In this document: in pieces, positions 50,515 to 61,964 of the stretch
Position numbering within the stretch: the first letter of the stretch is position 1
Layout of the letters: each line of letters opens with the position of its first letter
Assembly: GCF_000699445.3 (NCBI RefSeq)
Contig: NC_067196.1
Coordinates: 42,871,806-42,935,805 of the forward strand
DNA length: 64,000 nucleotides
Direction of reading: 5' to 3'
Source: Schistosoma haematobium
Taxonomy: Eukaryota; Platyhelminthes; Trematoda; Strigeidida; Schistosomatidae
The notes under the pieces: model-generated
Told to the model about the DNA's origin: nothing
What the model saw: only the letters and a program-made list of their open reading frames with translations
Databases searched by the model: none
Translations under genes and position numbers: made by a program

Positions 50515-50970
50515 GAGATAATCTCAGTTGAAATCATGAGTCGATCTCTGATGCAACACCATTAAAAACCTGGAAGTACTGGACGAATATTTCGTCCTAC
50601 TATGGGACTCTTCGCCAGTGCGCGTCCATCATCCTACATGTAGGACTCAAACACATGATCTTCGATATCACGCGAAAATGCGAGAGCTGGCATCGAACAG
50701 GGTTAATGTCTAAGTTCAATCAATCTTACGCAACCCTTCATCCATTTTTTGAAGTGGATAGCCGTCTCACAACTGACATGGATTAAACTCCACTGGTCAT
50801 AGCTTCTCACTATAACCTCAACAATTACAGCTTGAAATTAGTCACTAGCGAGTACATGATTATTATCAGAGTGAAGATTTGTGAAGATTGTAGTATTGTA
50901 GTAGGTGTGCACTGCCGAGGAGTCCCATAATAAGACTAAACCGCCATCCAAGTGCAAAAATACTCTAATT
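50515..50970. mobile_element. Head-to-head hammerhead-like SINE pair in intron f-g
   Basis: A - strand long copy (50515 to about 50895; tail CAACACCATTAAAAACCTGG, TTTCGTCCTACTATGGGACT, 5' extension through TTAGTCACTAGCGAGTACAT) meets a + strand ribozyme piece (about 50915-50960: GTGCACTGCCGAGGAGTCCC, AAGACTAAACCGCC, ATCCAAGTGC). First cores are GCGAAGA and CCGAGGA, both changed. Confidence 0.75.
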
Positions 50971-51088
50971 TCAACGGATTCTTATACTGAAAAAAGGAGA
51001 TTATACAATAAAACGATACGAAATTTCCTAAGTCAAAAGAAGGCTATATAATGTTCAGAATATAGTGAAAATTCCCATTTTGAAATTT

Positions 51089-51195
51089 GGTAAATAAAGA
51101 AGGAATGAATTGAGCGAAGAAATTTCTTTTCAGCCATGATGAAAAACTAATTGAAAAGAAATTTCTTCGCTAAATTTGTTCCTTCTTTATTTACC
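51089..51195. repeat. Short hairpin, ~42-bp arms
   Basis: GGTAAATAAAGAAGGAATGA to AAATTTCTTTT (51089-51130) is repeated in inverse at 51153-51195 with few mismatches; the spacer is 22 bp. It has no coding content. Function unknown; it may be a fold-back or MITE remnant. It would form a stable hairpin in the integrin pre-mRNA (intron f-g). Confidence 0.7.
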
Positions 51196-52169
51196 TGATG
51201 TTCAGAAGGTTAGAGGTGAATAAGAGAATGAAAATAAAATTTACGGGTCAGAAATACGAGTGATAGTTATCCATCTGATGGACATTAAAATGTAAAGGTG
51301 TGATGTAATCTATCTTTATACTTCCATAAACTCAAATATTTAACAAACAATAATAAATGCAAATGTACCACTTAAGTAAGTGCTTTTGCCAGGAATACAA
51401 TTTTCATTACATAATAGTCTTCATTTATATTCAGTGACACAATCGTTTACTACAAAAATATTCACTACAGATACTGTTACTATTGAAATTATTTTAATTT
51501 TCAGAAATTTTAGATGAATTTAATATACATATACAAATATACTGGTAATTTGCATTTCATCAAGAAAATCCACGAAACTAAGTATCTAACCAATGTTTTA
51601 ATCTCACTGTTATTATCAACCTATGATGTTGATTATTATATTTAAATAAGAAAACTTTCAAAGTGTACTTAGAAATAATTTTCAACATTTACGTGATAGC
51701 ATCATTCTATAGGCTTCGTATTAGTTTAATGTTAAATAATTATTTACATCACTAACACTAATTTTTATATTTTATAGTATTATTTATTAGCTCTACACGA
51801 CAACAAACAAATTCTTGTAATACAATTTCTTATCAATGAAACAATGAAATCTTCTTTTATAACATTGGTTTTTCACGTATTATTCACATCTTTGATTACA
51901 TAACTTTCATGATTTAGTGTATATACTAGGTTAAAAAGTAAATGATGAAACTATTTTAAGGTGAACTGGAAAAACAAAACGCTAACCACTGAACGCGACT
52001 TTTTGTCGTCTAATTTTACTGAATTATTTATGCATATATATATATATTTATTTATTTAGGCACCATTTTTTCCCGAATTAATAATTTATATTTCATTATT
52101 AGCTAGCTTCCAAAAGAAAAAAACATAACTTTTATTATTTTGAAAAGATCCAATGAATATTAATTTCTG

Positions 52170-52170
<1 letters not shown>

Positions 52171-52208
<38 letters not shown>
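52171..52208. repeat. (AT)n microsatellite
   Basis: A pure AT run in intron f-g. A shorter AT tract lies near 52034-52049. Confidence 0.95.
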
Positions 52209-52212
<4 letters not shown>

Positions 52213-53169
52213 CAATGAATTGGGATATAAAATCGATAAAAAAAAGCAATAAATTATATAAGTTTACCAAAAAATACATTTTAATTGCTTGATTTTTCAG
52301 AAAAAATTGAATTTCGGGAATGTAATAAAAAAATTATATATATATACGTTATACAACTGATGATATTCATATAAACTTCTATTAATGACTCATTTATTAT
52401 TTATAAGAATGATGTTTTATTTTATTACACTAATCTATAAAATTTGAATTTGAAAAAAATTTAAATCGAATAAAATAAATCTCAAGGTTACAATATGTCA
52501 ATTATCATTTATTTAAAGTTTCATATATTTGAACATCTTTTACACATGATATCTTAATATCACTTTAATACAATTGATCAATAAATATGATTTTAAAATT
52601 ATTGCCTCTTTCATTTTTTTTCTCTATAATGAGTCATGCTACCAAAATACGAATAACATTATCTTCTTCTAATGTTATGTGTATAAATAAGGCGATTGTA
52701 TAAGAAAGAAAGTGACTGAAAATCTTTGAACAGTTGTTCACTTATCAATTTTGTTCTATTTCTAACTTGTATTTTCTACTCAATATTATTATTTTTTTAA
52801 AAATTCCAAGCTGGAAATCTGATTGACACACAAAATAATGATGTTGTATGTTACATTTAACAGTATATACAATACAAGTCTTGATAAATTTCAAATGTAT
52901 AGATGTGTGGAAAAAAAGTGATTACTCTGTGGGTTGTCTGTTCAGCTTTTAGCAAAACTTGATTCATTTCAGGTATTTGATCAAAGGTTTCACATTATTT
53001 CATTTCTACTACATTGGGTTATAGTTGAATGACATTTAATACAGGTATTAATGTAGACTCTGTTAAGTTTCATAGCCTAATAGTTAAATCTCTAAAATAG
53101 GCACATTTTTCAAAGACTAATATTCTTTTTTTTCATTTTCTCTCCATCCTCTCCCTTGTTATTCTCTAG

Positions 53170-53679
53170 CAAACTCAATTAATTTGTAATTTAGATGATC
53201 CATTGAGTTATACAGGAAATGATCATTTTTATTCATTCACTTTTCAAATAAATACAGCTGGAGCATTTAGACAATTAGATGAACCAATAAACGATCAACC
53301 AGAAAATATTTCAGATCATGATCCTTTAGAAAAACTATATTCACATAATTCTAATGATGATATGAAAAAACTTGATTCATTATCAAAAATGATCCATAAA
53401 CCAAACCATAAAGATGATAATGAAATGAGAACGGATGATTTTTTCATACATTCATCGTCATTAAGGGGAGATAATAATAATAATGATGATGAATATGAGG
53501 AATTACACGTTAAACCTATATACCATTCATATCAATTTAAACGGAATAAACGTAATACTTTGTCAATTCCTAAAGATTTAACAATAACAGCTGAAGTGAT
53601 AAGTGGAAATACAGATGACAATACAAATAATAATAAAGCAAGTATTACTTATCAATTAAAATTGGCTGCTAAAGTTGAA
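53170..53679 (+). CDS. Integrin alpha, exon g: calf-1 with a long acidic/Asn-rich insert
   Basis: The acceptor is TATTCTCTAG before 53170 and the donor is GTAAGT at 53680; both are phase 0. The first part, QTQLICNLDDPL, then DHFYSFTFQINTAG, matches calf-1 (C.LGNP ... L.F.+...). The next 90 or so residues form a hydrophilic stretch: Asp/Asn/His/Lys-rich, with a DNNNNDDEYEEL run and a basic FKRNKR near 53540-53557. It has no counterpart in vertebrate integrins that I know and looks disordered. The end, ASITYQLKLAAKVE, returns to a beta-strand pattern. The KRNKR site could be a second proprotein-convertase site; that is inference. Confidence 0.9.
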
Positions 53680-54139
53680 GTAAGTTTAAAACAAAAGCTT
53701 TTATTTTAAAAATAGTAATGTTGATGATTAGAATAGGAATAGCATAAAATGAATCATCAACGTAATTTATTTAATTTACATGAGAAGAAAATTGTTCAAG
53801 CAATGACGAAGGTGTTCTTTATTATATACACATTTCGGCTATTGACCATGTTATGACTTTTAAATTATGAACAGGGACTTCTTCTTTGGTAATTTAACCT
53901 GTACCGTTATTGAGTCTAAGATATAATCCGTTTTTCCCCCATAATTTTATTGCTACTACTTAAAGTTCAGAAATCTGACTAAAGAAATAATTTGTCAAAA
54001 ATTGTATATAAATATGATGTAACACAACCTGACATGTGTGTTTTAATTTAAGAAATATCACTGAAGTACAATATTTTGTATTGAGTAGGAACTCAATAGT
54101 CGTAAAATAATATTAAAAATATGAGAGATTGTAAAGATT

Positions 54140-54345
54140 ATTAGATTTCATAGTTTATATTACGAACTGATATTAATTAAACAAGCACTAAAAGCAGAAA
54201 CCATTGAACAGTTGTTTCGCTTAAGTAATGGTCTTCTCAAAAGTGTCGATCTACAAACCAACTAGATATCGAAACCAGGACTAATAAAAAGAGTTTAGTT
54301 TTCAGATCAATAATCTAGGATCCAATGGTTTACATGCCTCATTCC
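54140..54345 (-). mobile_element. Hammerhead-like SINE, very degraded, in intron g-h
   Basis: GAAACCATTGAACAGTTGTTTC, ATGGTCTTCTCAAAAGTG, ATATCGAAACCAGGAC, TTTCAGATCAATAATCTAGG and CAATGGTTTACATGCC follow the order of the family. It is recognisable only by position of these islands. Confidence 0.5.
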
Positions 54346-55277
54346 TATCAATTTACAATGATCATCCAAACTTGTCGTCAACCAGTCCATGATACAAATC
54401 ATCAAATAATAACATTGAGAAATTTATTGAAGTACAATAAGAAGTTTAACATCTTAATATTTGATTCCTTTAATTTCACTTGCCAAATAGAATTTTCAAT
54501 TATTTCTAATAATATTTAAGATACACTATTTTAGATGTAATAATTCAATTTTTTTACTGATTAGATTTTAGTTAATCTCCTTAAATTATATGTTAATCAA
54601 CAGATAAGTAAATGTCAATACTTTCTCTGTTTCTGTGTATGTTTAACAAAAAATAATACTAACACTGAACAAATCATTGAAATTTTGACATGAATAGTTT
54701 ACAATATCAATGGAATGTGACACCTACAATTTATGGTATGCCGTTGTGGTTCAATGGGAAAAAGGATAATAATGATAATATAGTTTTCATTGAAGTAAAA
54801 ATCCATGATGATGATGATATTTACTTCTATTTTGGCAGATAATTCAAAAAGTACACACAGCAATCTTGTATATTGTAACTTGTTTGTTGTAATGTATGAT
54901 AATTAATAACATATGTTTAATTTAAACTGAAAGATAATAATAGGAAATATGCTATGTTCAATGTCCAAAGACTTATCTTATGATGAATTGAACAGTTTTG
55001 TTATGATTATTTAAAAGGTTTGTTGTTTGTTTTTCAAGCTGTTAGAAATAAGTTATCATTGTTGTTATGTCTACTACATTCCACTGGTTATTGATACTAA
55101 GAATAATGAACAATGTAGGAACACATTAGAATCAGTTATAAATATTATAGAATCAGGGGTAGATACGCATAGATTCAATACAATAAGCTATGATTATTAA
55201 TATGCTAAGCCAATGGGTATCAAAATGAATTTACCAATAAGGGTAGTAAAAGCTAAATACAATGAAATCAATCAGTG

Positions 55278-55345
55278 ATATGCCGGCGACCATACCACGT
55301 TGAAAGCACCGGTTCTCGTCTGACTGACTAATTTAAAGTTAAAAC
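55278..55345 (+). pseudogene. 5S rRNA fragment
   Basis: ATGCCGGCGACCATACCACG followed by TTGAAAGCACCGGTTCTCGTC (about 55281-55320) is close to the first 45-50 bases of animal 5S rRNA. After GTC the match fades (TGACTGACTAATTTAAAGTTAA; a normal gene would continue GATCACCGAAGTTAAGC). The 3' two thirds, including most of the internal promoter, are missing, so this is a pseudogene or a 5S-derived repeat head. It lies in integrin intron g-h. Confidence 0.8.
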
Positions 55346-56324
55346 CTGAAAGTTAAAGAAAAGTAAATTACATATTTCATTCATATCACTTCAATCTGGG
55401 AAGTTGGTTTTCTTCTTCCTGAAATCATTGGGTTATTAAATGCAACTTGTTTAACACAAACTGAACAACTCGATGACTTTTCATTTGTATTTGTTTTTAA
55501 AGTATGAATTCACAGTTTTAAATCTAATATACTACGATTAGATTAAGATTTGACTGCTCTTTTTTCGAAAGTTGATTGGTTTTATGCAATTCTGTTGTAG
55601 TTAAATAGATGCTATTATTATTATATTTAAAATTCACATTTATTTAACTGTAAGTATCACGCTAACTGCCAACTTGGCAGTTACTTTATCTAAGTGAAGT
55701 TTTTTACCCATCAACTATTCATTTCATGAAAATAATTATTTTTTAAAATAGATAATCAAAAACTTAGAAAAATATTACCGTTATCAAATGTTCTATTTCA
55801 CAGTAATCGTACATCAGCCCTTATGTTTTAGGATGTGTAATCAAGATAAAACCGACCATGGTCAAGATAGTCCCTAGTTCAAGTTGACACAACGTCAGTT
55901 ACCATAATGAGAAGGAAAATTTATAAGTTGAGAAACAAATGAAAGAAATTAATTACAACTTCAGTGAAAATCAAACAACGGAGATAGAATAGAGCAGTAT
56001 TACTGACTTTTGTAAATGGTAGTCATTTTACTCGAATGAGTAAATATTTTATAAACAATTAAACATCACTTTAGTAAATATATGATATACAGCTAACAGA
56101 GGAATCAAGGATGTGCCTCTTTTTGTCTAGGACTTGGTGGCTTGATACCTTTACTGAAAAGCTGATGTTTACACTGATGATGGAGCTCATTATTTTTCAT
56201 TACAAATGCCAACATACTGTTGATGTATATTAGCGTTATTCACATTTAGAATTGTATACTATCCTGACAGAAATAATCAGTCTATTACGGTATCAGATAT
56301 TCAGCTACAAATACGTCTACTGAA

Positions 56325-56485
56325 TAAATAATACAGGTATCGGTTCTAGATCTAATTCCTGGTTGCGAGATCGTAGATGTACACCTCTGGTGATTCCTAT
56401 ACTAGAACAAAACAGCTGTTCAGTGCTTTCACGTTTCCAATAGCTTTTTTACATAGATCGGCTAATAATCGCAATAAAACATTAT
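56325..56485 (+). mobile_element. Hammerhead-like SINE, degraded sense copy in intron g-h
   Basis: AGGTATCGGTTCTAGATCTAA, GCGAGATCGTAGATGTACACC, TGATTCCTATACTAGAACAAAAC, GCTGTTCAGTGCTTTCACG and TTTCCAATAGC are remnants of the B box, ribozyme region and tail. No core is intact. Confidence 0.6.
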
Positions 56486-56818
56486 AGTGATTATCATTTA
56501 GCAATTTCTTTGTGTTTATATGTCTGTGTGCATTTTCACGTCAAGAAACAAGATATGAATAGATTCTATCAGGTTATGATCTTAATCCATGCATCTATCC
56601 AAATATAAAAGAGACGATTCATGAAATCAAAACATCACTGAAATATCAAAGAATAATTTGAACCAGTTTTAATAATTTAAAATATTATTATGTTTCTAAA
56701 TTAACGGTGATATTTTGATAATGATAAAACCATCTGAGCGTGGCTTTTATTTTTCGAAATTATAAGTTCCCCAACTTATTTAAGTTTTCCTTTCTAAAAA
56801 ACATTTTCCTTTGATTAG

Positions 56819-57097
56819 CTTTCATCATCTGCGTTGGATCGTACAATTATTGATTTTCGGAATTTTTCTGTACAACCATATGAGATGCAAAGAATTCATC
56901 CAGAAACAATTGGTCCAGAATTGAAACATATTTATCTTGTTACAAATGCTGGCCCATCACCATTGGAAAACTTTTGGGTTAATTTAACAATTCCTGTACA
57001 AACAAGAGATGGTGAATATTTAGTTTATCTATTAGATCGACTTAGATATCAGGCAGAAGATGGTGGACCTCCACGTTTTGAAAATATATCGCCAGAT
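56819..57097 (+). CDS. Integrin alpha, exon h: calf-1/calf-2 junction
   Basis: The acceptor is CTTTGATTAG before 56819 and the donor is GTAAGC at 57098. The 93 codons are in phase 0 at both ends. HIYLVTNAGPSPLENFWVNLTIPV is the standard opening of calf-2 (H.Y.L.N.GPS......+.+..P), followed by GEYLVYLLDRLRYQ, like the LLYIL strand. PPRFENISPD ends the exon. One N-x-S/T site lies in NLT and another in NIS. An open + strand frame in the next intron (57172-57474) is low complexity, is not supported by splice continuity, and is left out. Confidence 0.94.
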
Positions 57098-58199
57098 GTA
57101 AGCTGCTTATATTAACCCGGAATGAAGTTTGATTCGATAGTTATTTTATTAAGTCAGACATAACTAATCTAATGGACTTTAGTTTTATTTTTAATAGCTT
57201 TATTAAACATCTTATGAATTGGACTGTCTTACTAAAATTTATTTGTCATTTACTATTTATGTATATTGTTTACTTAATCGGTTGTACTCCATTATTTGAT
57301 ATAGCTAACGAACAGTCAAACATTATTAGTGATCATTCTGAGATCATTTTCTTATTAGGAAACCTTCAAAAACCAGAGCGCACTAGATCGTTATTTCGTT
57401 TTGTGATTCATCAGGAATCATATGCTTTCGCCTTAGGTCTTGTGTCGAATACTGAAAAATTATCCAGTGCTTAATATATTAAACCTCACTCGATTTATAA
57501 CATAACCGAACGCTTGTAACTTTCTGCAAGAATATAAAGCAATTTATCCAACAGTTAGTGATGAAAGCCAATAATTAAAATTAATTGGTAACCATCTAAA
57601 ACCTTCAACCAGTGGCATGTTATCAAGACGGTTATCTTCCGAAAATTACTTTATTTAATTTTAACTATTTATTCATATAATCCCTTTAAAAATAAACCGT
57701 ATTCTAATTTTCTGAATTTGCATATATAATAATTAGTTAATAATAATACCAATCAAGAGAGTATCTAATCAAATTTATACAGGAACAAACATTGTAGAAT
57801 AGTGTTTTGTAAACAATTAGAAAAGATTTAAAATAAGTTCCCTTGTAATATTTGATCAACTTTAAATCACACAGTTATGAAGTCTACCGTTTGTACTGCC
57901 AACACTATTTTTACACCTAATATAATCGTATTCAATATTCGTGTGGTCGAGGTTAGTTGGGGTTAAGTTTTATACTTTTGCTTAAATGTAGAAGTGAAAA
58001 TTGATAGACGAATAAATACGCAAGTAATTGTGCAAGTATGTTAGTTTATATTAACCAACATCCTTTAGACACCCTCAGTAATAATTTAAGCCATCTTTAT
58101 CTTTGAAAAAATGAATAACGCATTGAATTGTTCTCGATAAATTTATAAAGATATCTAACCCTTGGCTAACACTTATCATTTGTTATTAAATTATACCAG

Positions 58200-58568
58200 G
58201 TTGTTAGCACAGAAGGTCATGTACGCGGATTATGTATAACACCTGAATGGGCATTGAATCCTTTACGTTTAAATGCAGTTCATCGTAATCGTGTAGACGA
58301 CTTTCCTAAATCACGATCATTAAGTCGAAGTTTTCGATCACAACTCTCCATAACAAAATATCGACGTTCGGTGAATAGGAAAATAAAAAATAAGGAATTA
58401 TTTTACCTAAATGATAAACACAATTTCATTGACGATAATCAACCAATTAATTCAAAAGATACAATTAGAAACGCTAGGTCAATTTTACATGGTGTAAGAA
58501 AACGTCAACAAGAAATTATCAAATGTGGTGAAAAATTTTCTGATTTGGGATATCCGGTTTGTGCAGTT
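58200..58568 (+). CDS. Integrin alpha, exon i: calf-2 with furin-type site
   Basis: The acceptor is TTATACCAG before 58200 and the donor is GTAAGT at 58569; both are phase 0. VVSTEGHVRGLCITPEWALNP is calf-2. It is followed by a long, very basic, Ser/Arg/Asn-rich insert (about 75 residues, several dibasic pairs). The VRKR sequence (58494-58505) fits the R-x-K/R-R proprotein-convertase consensus. After it, QQEIIKCGEKFSDLGYPVCAV carries two cysteines in the place where cleaved vertebrate alpha chains keep the light-chain start. So the precursor is probably cut into heavy and light chains. The remaining calf-2, the transmembrane helix and the tail need at least one more exon, which I could not find before 64000. 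Confidence 0.9.
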
Positions 58569-58663
58569 GTAAGTTGTGGTTGTTATTGTTGTTTAACAAG
58601 AATGGTCTTACATGTTGATAATGTATAGCTTTACATTAAACGGTACTATTAAATAAGTTAAAG

Positions 58664-58666
<3 letters not shown>

Positions 58667-58708
<42 letters not shown>
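58667..58708. repeat. (AT)n microsatellite
   Basis: A pure AT run of about 42 bp, about 100 bp after the donor of exon i. Confidence 0.95.
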
Positions 58709-58710
<2 letters not shown>

Positions 58711-61700
58711 TTAATTGTAATTAGTAACACAATAATCTACTTGATAGCATCCATAAATCAGTTATAACTTTATCCAGTTAAACAGTGGAATCCATGCAAT
58801 GATAAAAGATGAAAGGGGTTATTGATGGTCATTTTAATAAATGGATATTTCAACGATTAAATTCATGAGTCGACCCAAGCTAGACCACTATTAAATTCAA
58901 CTGTTAAAATACTAGAATTCCCATGCTAGTAAATGGGTATTTGTTTGGGACTACGCAGAGGAGAATGTCATTATTATTGTTATCATCAGTTCAATTTTTC
59001 AGCCACATTTTTTTATATTTAGTTTTGATGGATAATGATGCATCCAACGAATAGCTTCAAAAAAATACATATCACTACCAAAATATTGGATTGTTAATGT
59101 AACGAAAATTCATACTGATTCTACTCATTACTTGATGATTAAGTCAACTACATAGTTTAATTTTTTTAAGATTCATATCTCTGACTTTCTTCAGTATCAT
59201 CACCAACATGACTGTTTTTAGAAAAAATTCTGAAAACTTACTCAATTCTGTTTGCTTTTGTCATCCGTTATGCAATATCGTAACTGTAGATGTTTATAAT
59301 GTGTAGGCATTATTCTTAATAGATCGATCGTATATAGACAACTATTAAAAATGAGTGAGCAATACAGTTAGAAGCCTAATAATCAAACGCTCACTATAAG
59401 AGAAATGTAGTGAGTTTGAATCAGTGAACCGATTTTTAGTTTATTTTTTAGCCTTAGATATTTTAAGTTACAGTTAAAATGAACTCTCATGTGGTTTATC
59501 ATACATTTCTCTGTAACCATAGAAAAGCTTAGCCCAGAATTACTTCGTCAAAATAAAGAATTTATTATATACAATTATGTGACAAACGCCATCTCATTAT
59601 CTATTTAACTACTGCGTCCAAATAGCCACTAGCTTGTGTAATGAGAGACTGGTCAACTGCAGTCCTAAACATTAATGGAAAGATTCAAACAAACAATACA
59701 AAAATGAATTAAAGTTTTTTCATTAGATTAATATTGTCTTAACTATGTTGACTGATTACATGATCACTTATTACCAATTACTAATTATTATCGACTATGT
59801 TCTGACTTCCCTTAATTTGTATGATTACATTTTTAATGCAGAAATAAGTAACAATTTTTAAATAATTTACTCTACTAATGTCTCATTTCGGAAATCCATT
59901 TCAACTTAATTAACTAATGAATACCAAAGATTTATTTTTTATAATACTATTAAAGAACAAATATAAGGATGAAAAATACTGTTTTCAATTCATTCTTATA
60001 AGTTTCTTCAACTACAAATCTGAATGACTAATCAATAAGGGTAACCAATTTAAGGCGAACGCAAAGATAAAATTTTTTAAATAATCATATTCTTCAAAAT
60101 TTTAGACTATTCATACGAAAGATTCTGGAATATTGAAGCATTACAAAGCCAAGAATGAATGGATGAAGGCGAGGTGACTGAATTAAATGTCTATACATTT
60201 AGGTAAACACAAATTAATGAGAAGTTCAAATAGAATGATATATGACTTAACCTTAATTAGTTAAGATTCTAATAAACAATTACGAACTAACAAATGAATT
60301 GAAATGGCAACTATTTATCAGTAAAGGGATTTGTGTAGATTGGTGAATATTATTGAAATCGCAAGCAAATATAAGTTAGATAACGTCAACTTATGAACTC
60401 AATGATGATGATAATAATAACAATCATTCAGATAAATGCTCTCTTACCAGAATGAATAGAATATCTATAATTTTGAGTAAAATAAATTATTTCAATGGAG
60501 TTTGATTGTTAAACCTTTATTTAAATTTAAGTAGCTTACACTTTATGTTTTTATTCACTTCAATTAATTAAAAATATATCTACTCAGTGTTTTGTATCTG
60601 TCAGATACTTAGAAGTGACATTGTTAAACGGTTTGATTCTTTACGAATGCAAACATGATAGAATATTGCAGTAATTTAGTCGGTTACTTGTATAAACTAA
60701 TATCCTTTTTCTTCGATTGTTTAATTACATAGATTTCCCACCCTGTGCTTACACACACTTTTTATTGGACAATCTTGTTCAGAGTAAAAACTCAAATGAA
60801 TAAAATTGAACAGGTCAAATAATTTATGTTTATTTGTTAAGCACGAAAATAGACAGGAATAATGTATATTTATCGCCAGAAGCTACAAAGTATCATTAAG
60901 ATATATATACATAACCTTTAACTTCATTTGCATCTTTTGTCGTGTTTTGACGTCTGAACTGTCTTTTCGTTTGGTTCCTAAGTGTTCTGCTAACGCCGTG
61001 CTTTCGATTCACTAAGACTTTTCACTGCATCTGACAATCGTAGCAACTTTGACGTCACGTTTTGCTACATAGTACATACAAACAATCTTGTTAGTAGCGT
61101 CCACTACATATGTAAATTAGAAATTAATTAATCGAAATATTCGACGCGTAAAAACATTGAATTAATCATCATAGTGTTATGTGATGGGGAGAAAAACTAA
61201 TCAAGATAATATATCTTTGTATTATATCTAAAGGAAACTAAAAACAAACATACTAGAATGTTTGTAGAGTAGACAAAAGGAGATGAAAAAATGGAGAATT
61301 AAAGCAAACACAAACTACAAAGAAAAATTCACAAACGAAAGGATTTTCACAACATATATCACATACATATTTGTGTGATTGGAATTTGTTAAACTACATT
61401 CCTAACACAGTTGCATATAACCTGATTTATCAATGTAAAAATTTTAAAAAAAGTAATCTAGGGATTCAGTCTTTTGTGACTGAATGCTTGTTTTTAAATA
61501 GACACTTATTATCAAATATCTTGTTGACAGTAGGAAAAAAGTACGATTCCCTGGAGAGTTTTTGTGTACTGAATGTATGTTAGACAATTAGCTGATAATA
61601 TTAACAATTAAAAATTCAATAAAAGTAATTTTTTAGTGAACACTTGAAAACATTTTAATTTCTTTAATACTTGATTGCAACATTTATTATTAAATACTTC

Positions 61701-61964
61701 TAACTGGTTAAAGAGAGTTATCAAAGTAACATCATTACATTGTTGTTAATTTACTTAACTTACATACACTTCATCCAAGTAATTGAAATACATGTTAATA
61801 GATAATAATCGTAAACAAAGATTATATCACAATTAGCTGTACTGAAAACATTCCAGTTATTAAGATCTCTCATGTGATGATGTGATTATTGCTTAACAAG
61901 CCGTTAGATATTGGTCAAATACACGTGGATTTATGATCGAAATAAATTATTTAATTAATCACTA
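58709..61964. other. Sequence downstream of exon i, no exon found
   Basis: I looked for an acceptor followed by a hydrophobic helix and a GFFKR-like tail and found none. A block at 60590-60700 after TCTACTCAG has a 28-codon frame (CFVSVRYLEVTLLNGLILYE), but it does not match calf-2 and stops at TAA. 60930-61090 is more GC-balanced, unexplained. Confidence 0.5.
58855..58945. mobile_element. SINE tail-to-tail scar
   Basis: AAATTCATGAGTCGACCCAAG and CTAGACCACTATTAA (a - strand tail) joins directly to TTCAACTGTTAAAATACTAG (a + strand tail), with ribozyme and head gone. This is what remains when the centre of a head-to-head pair is deleted. Confidence 0.55.

Larger units (their letters stand above)
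27410..58568 (+). other. Integrin alpha subunit gene, nine internal exons (5' and 3' ends not found)
   Basis: Span of the spliced gene. Exons: 27410-27703, 28844-29193, 34001-34053, 39155-39620, 43726-43914, 48472-49281, 53170-53679, 56819-57097, 58200-58568. All introns are GT..AG, 1.1 to 5.1 kb long. After the first two bases, which finish a split codon, the 3318 joined bases are exactly 1106 codons without a stop. Integrin alpha subunits pair with a beta subunit in the plasma membrane and bind matrix or cell ligands. Domain order seen: propeller blades, thigh, calf-1, start of calf-2. There is no I-domain, and a furin-type site precedes a CxxxxxxxxxxC light-chain start, so this resembles the cleaved class (alphaV/alpha5/PS2-like). 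Low-complexity inserts make it longer than vertebrate relatives. Missing are the signal peptide, blade 1, the end of calf-2, the membrane helix and the GFFKR-type tail. Confidence 0.93.

Noticed and set aside
57172..57474. 100-codon + strand frame in intron h-i
   Set aside because: Low complexity, partly SINE-like, no splice continuity with the integrin exons.
60590..60700. Possible integrin exon after TCTACTCAG
   Set aside because: The 28 codons do not resemble calf-2 or a membrane helix and end in a stop at a place without a donor.
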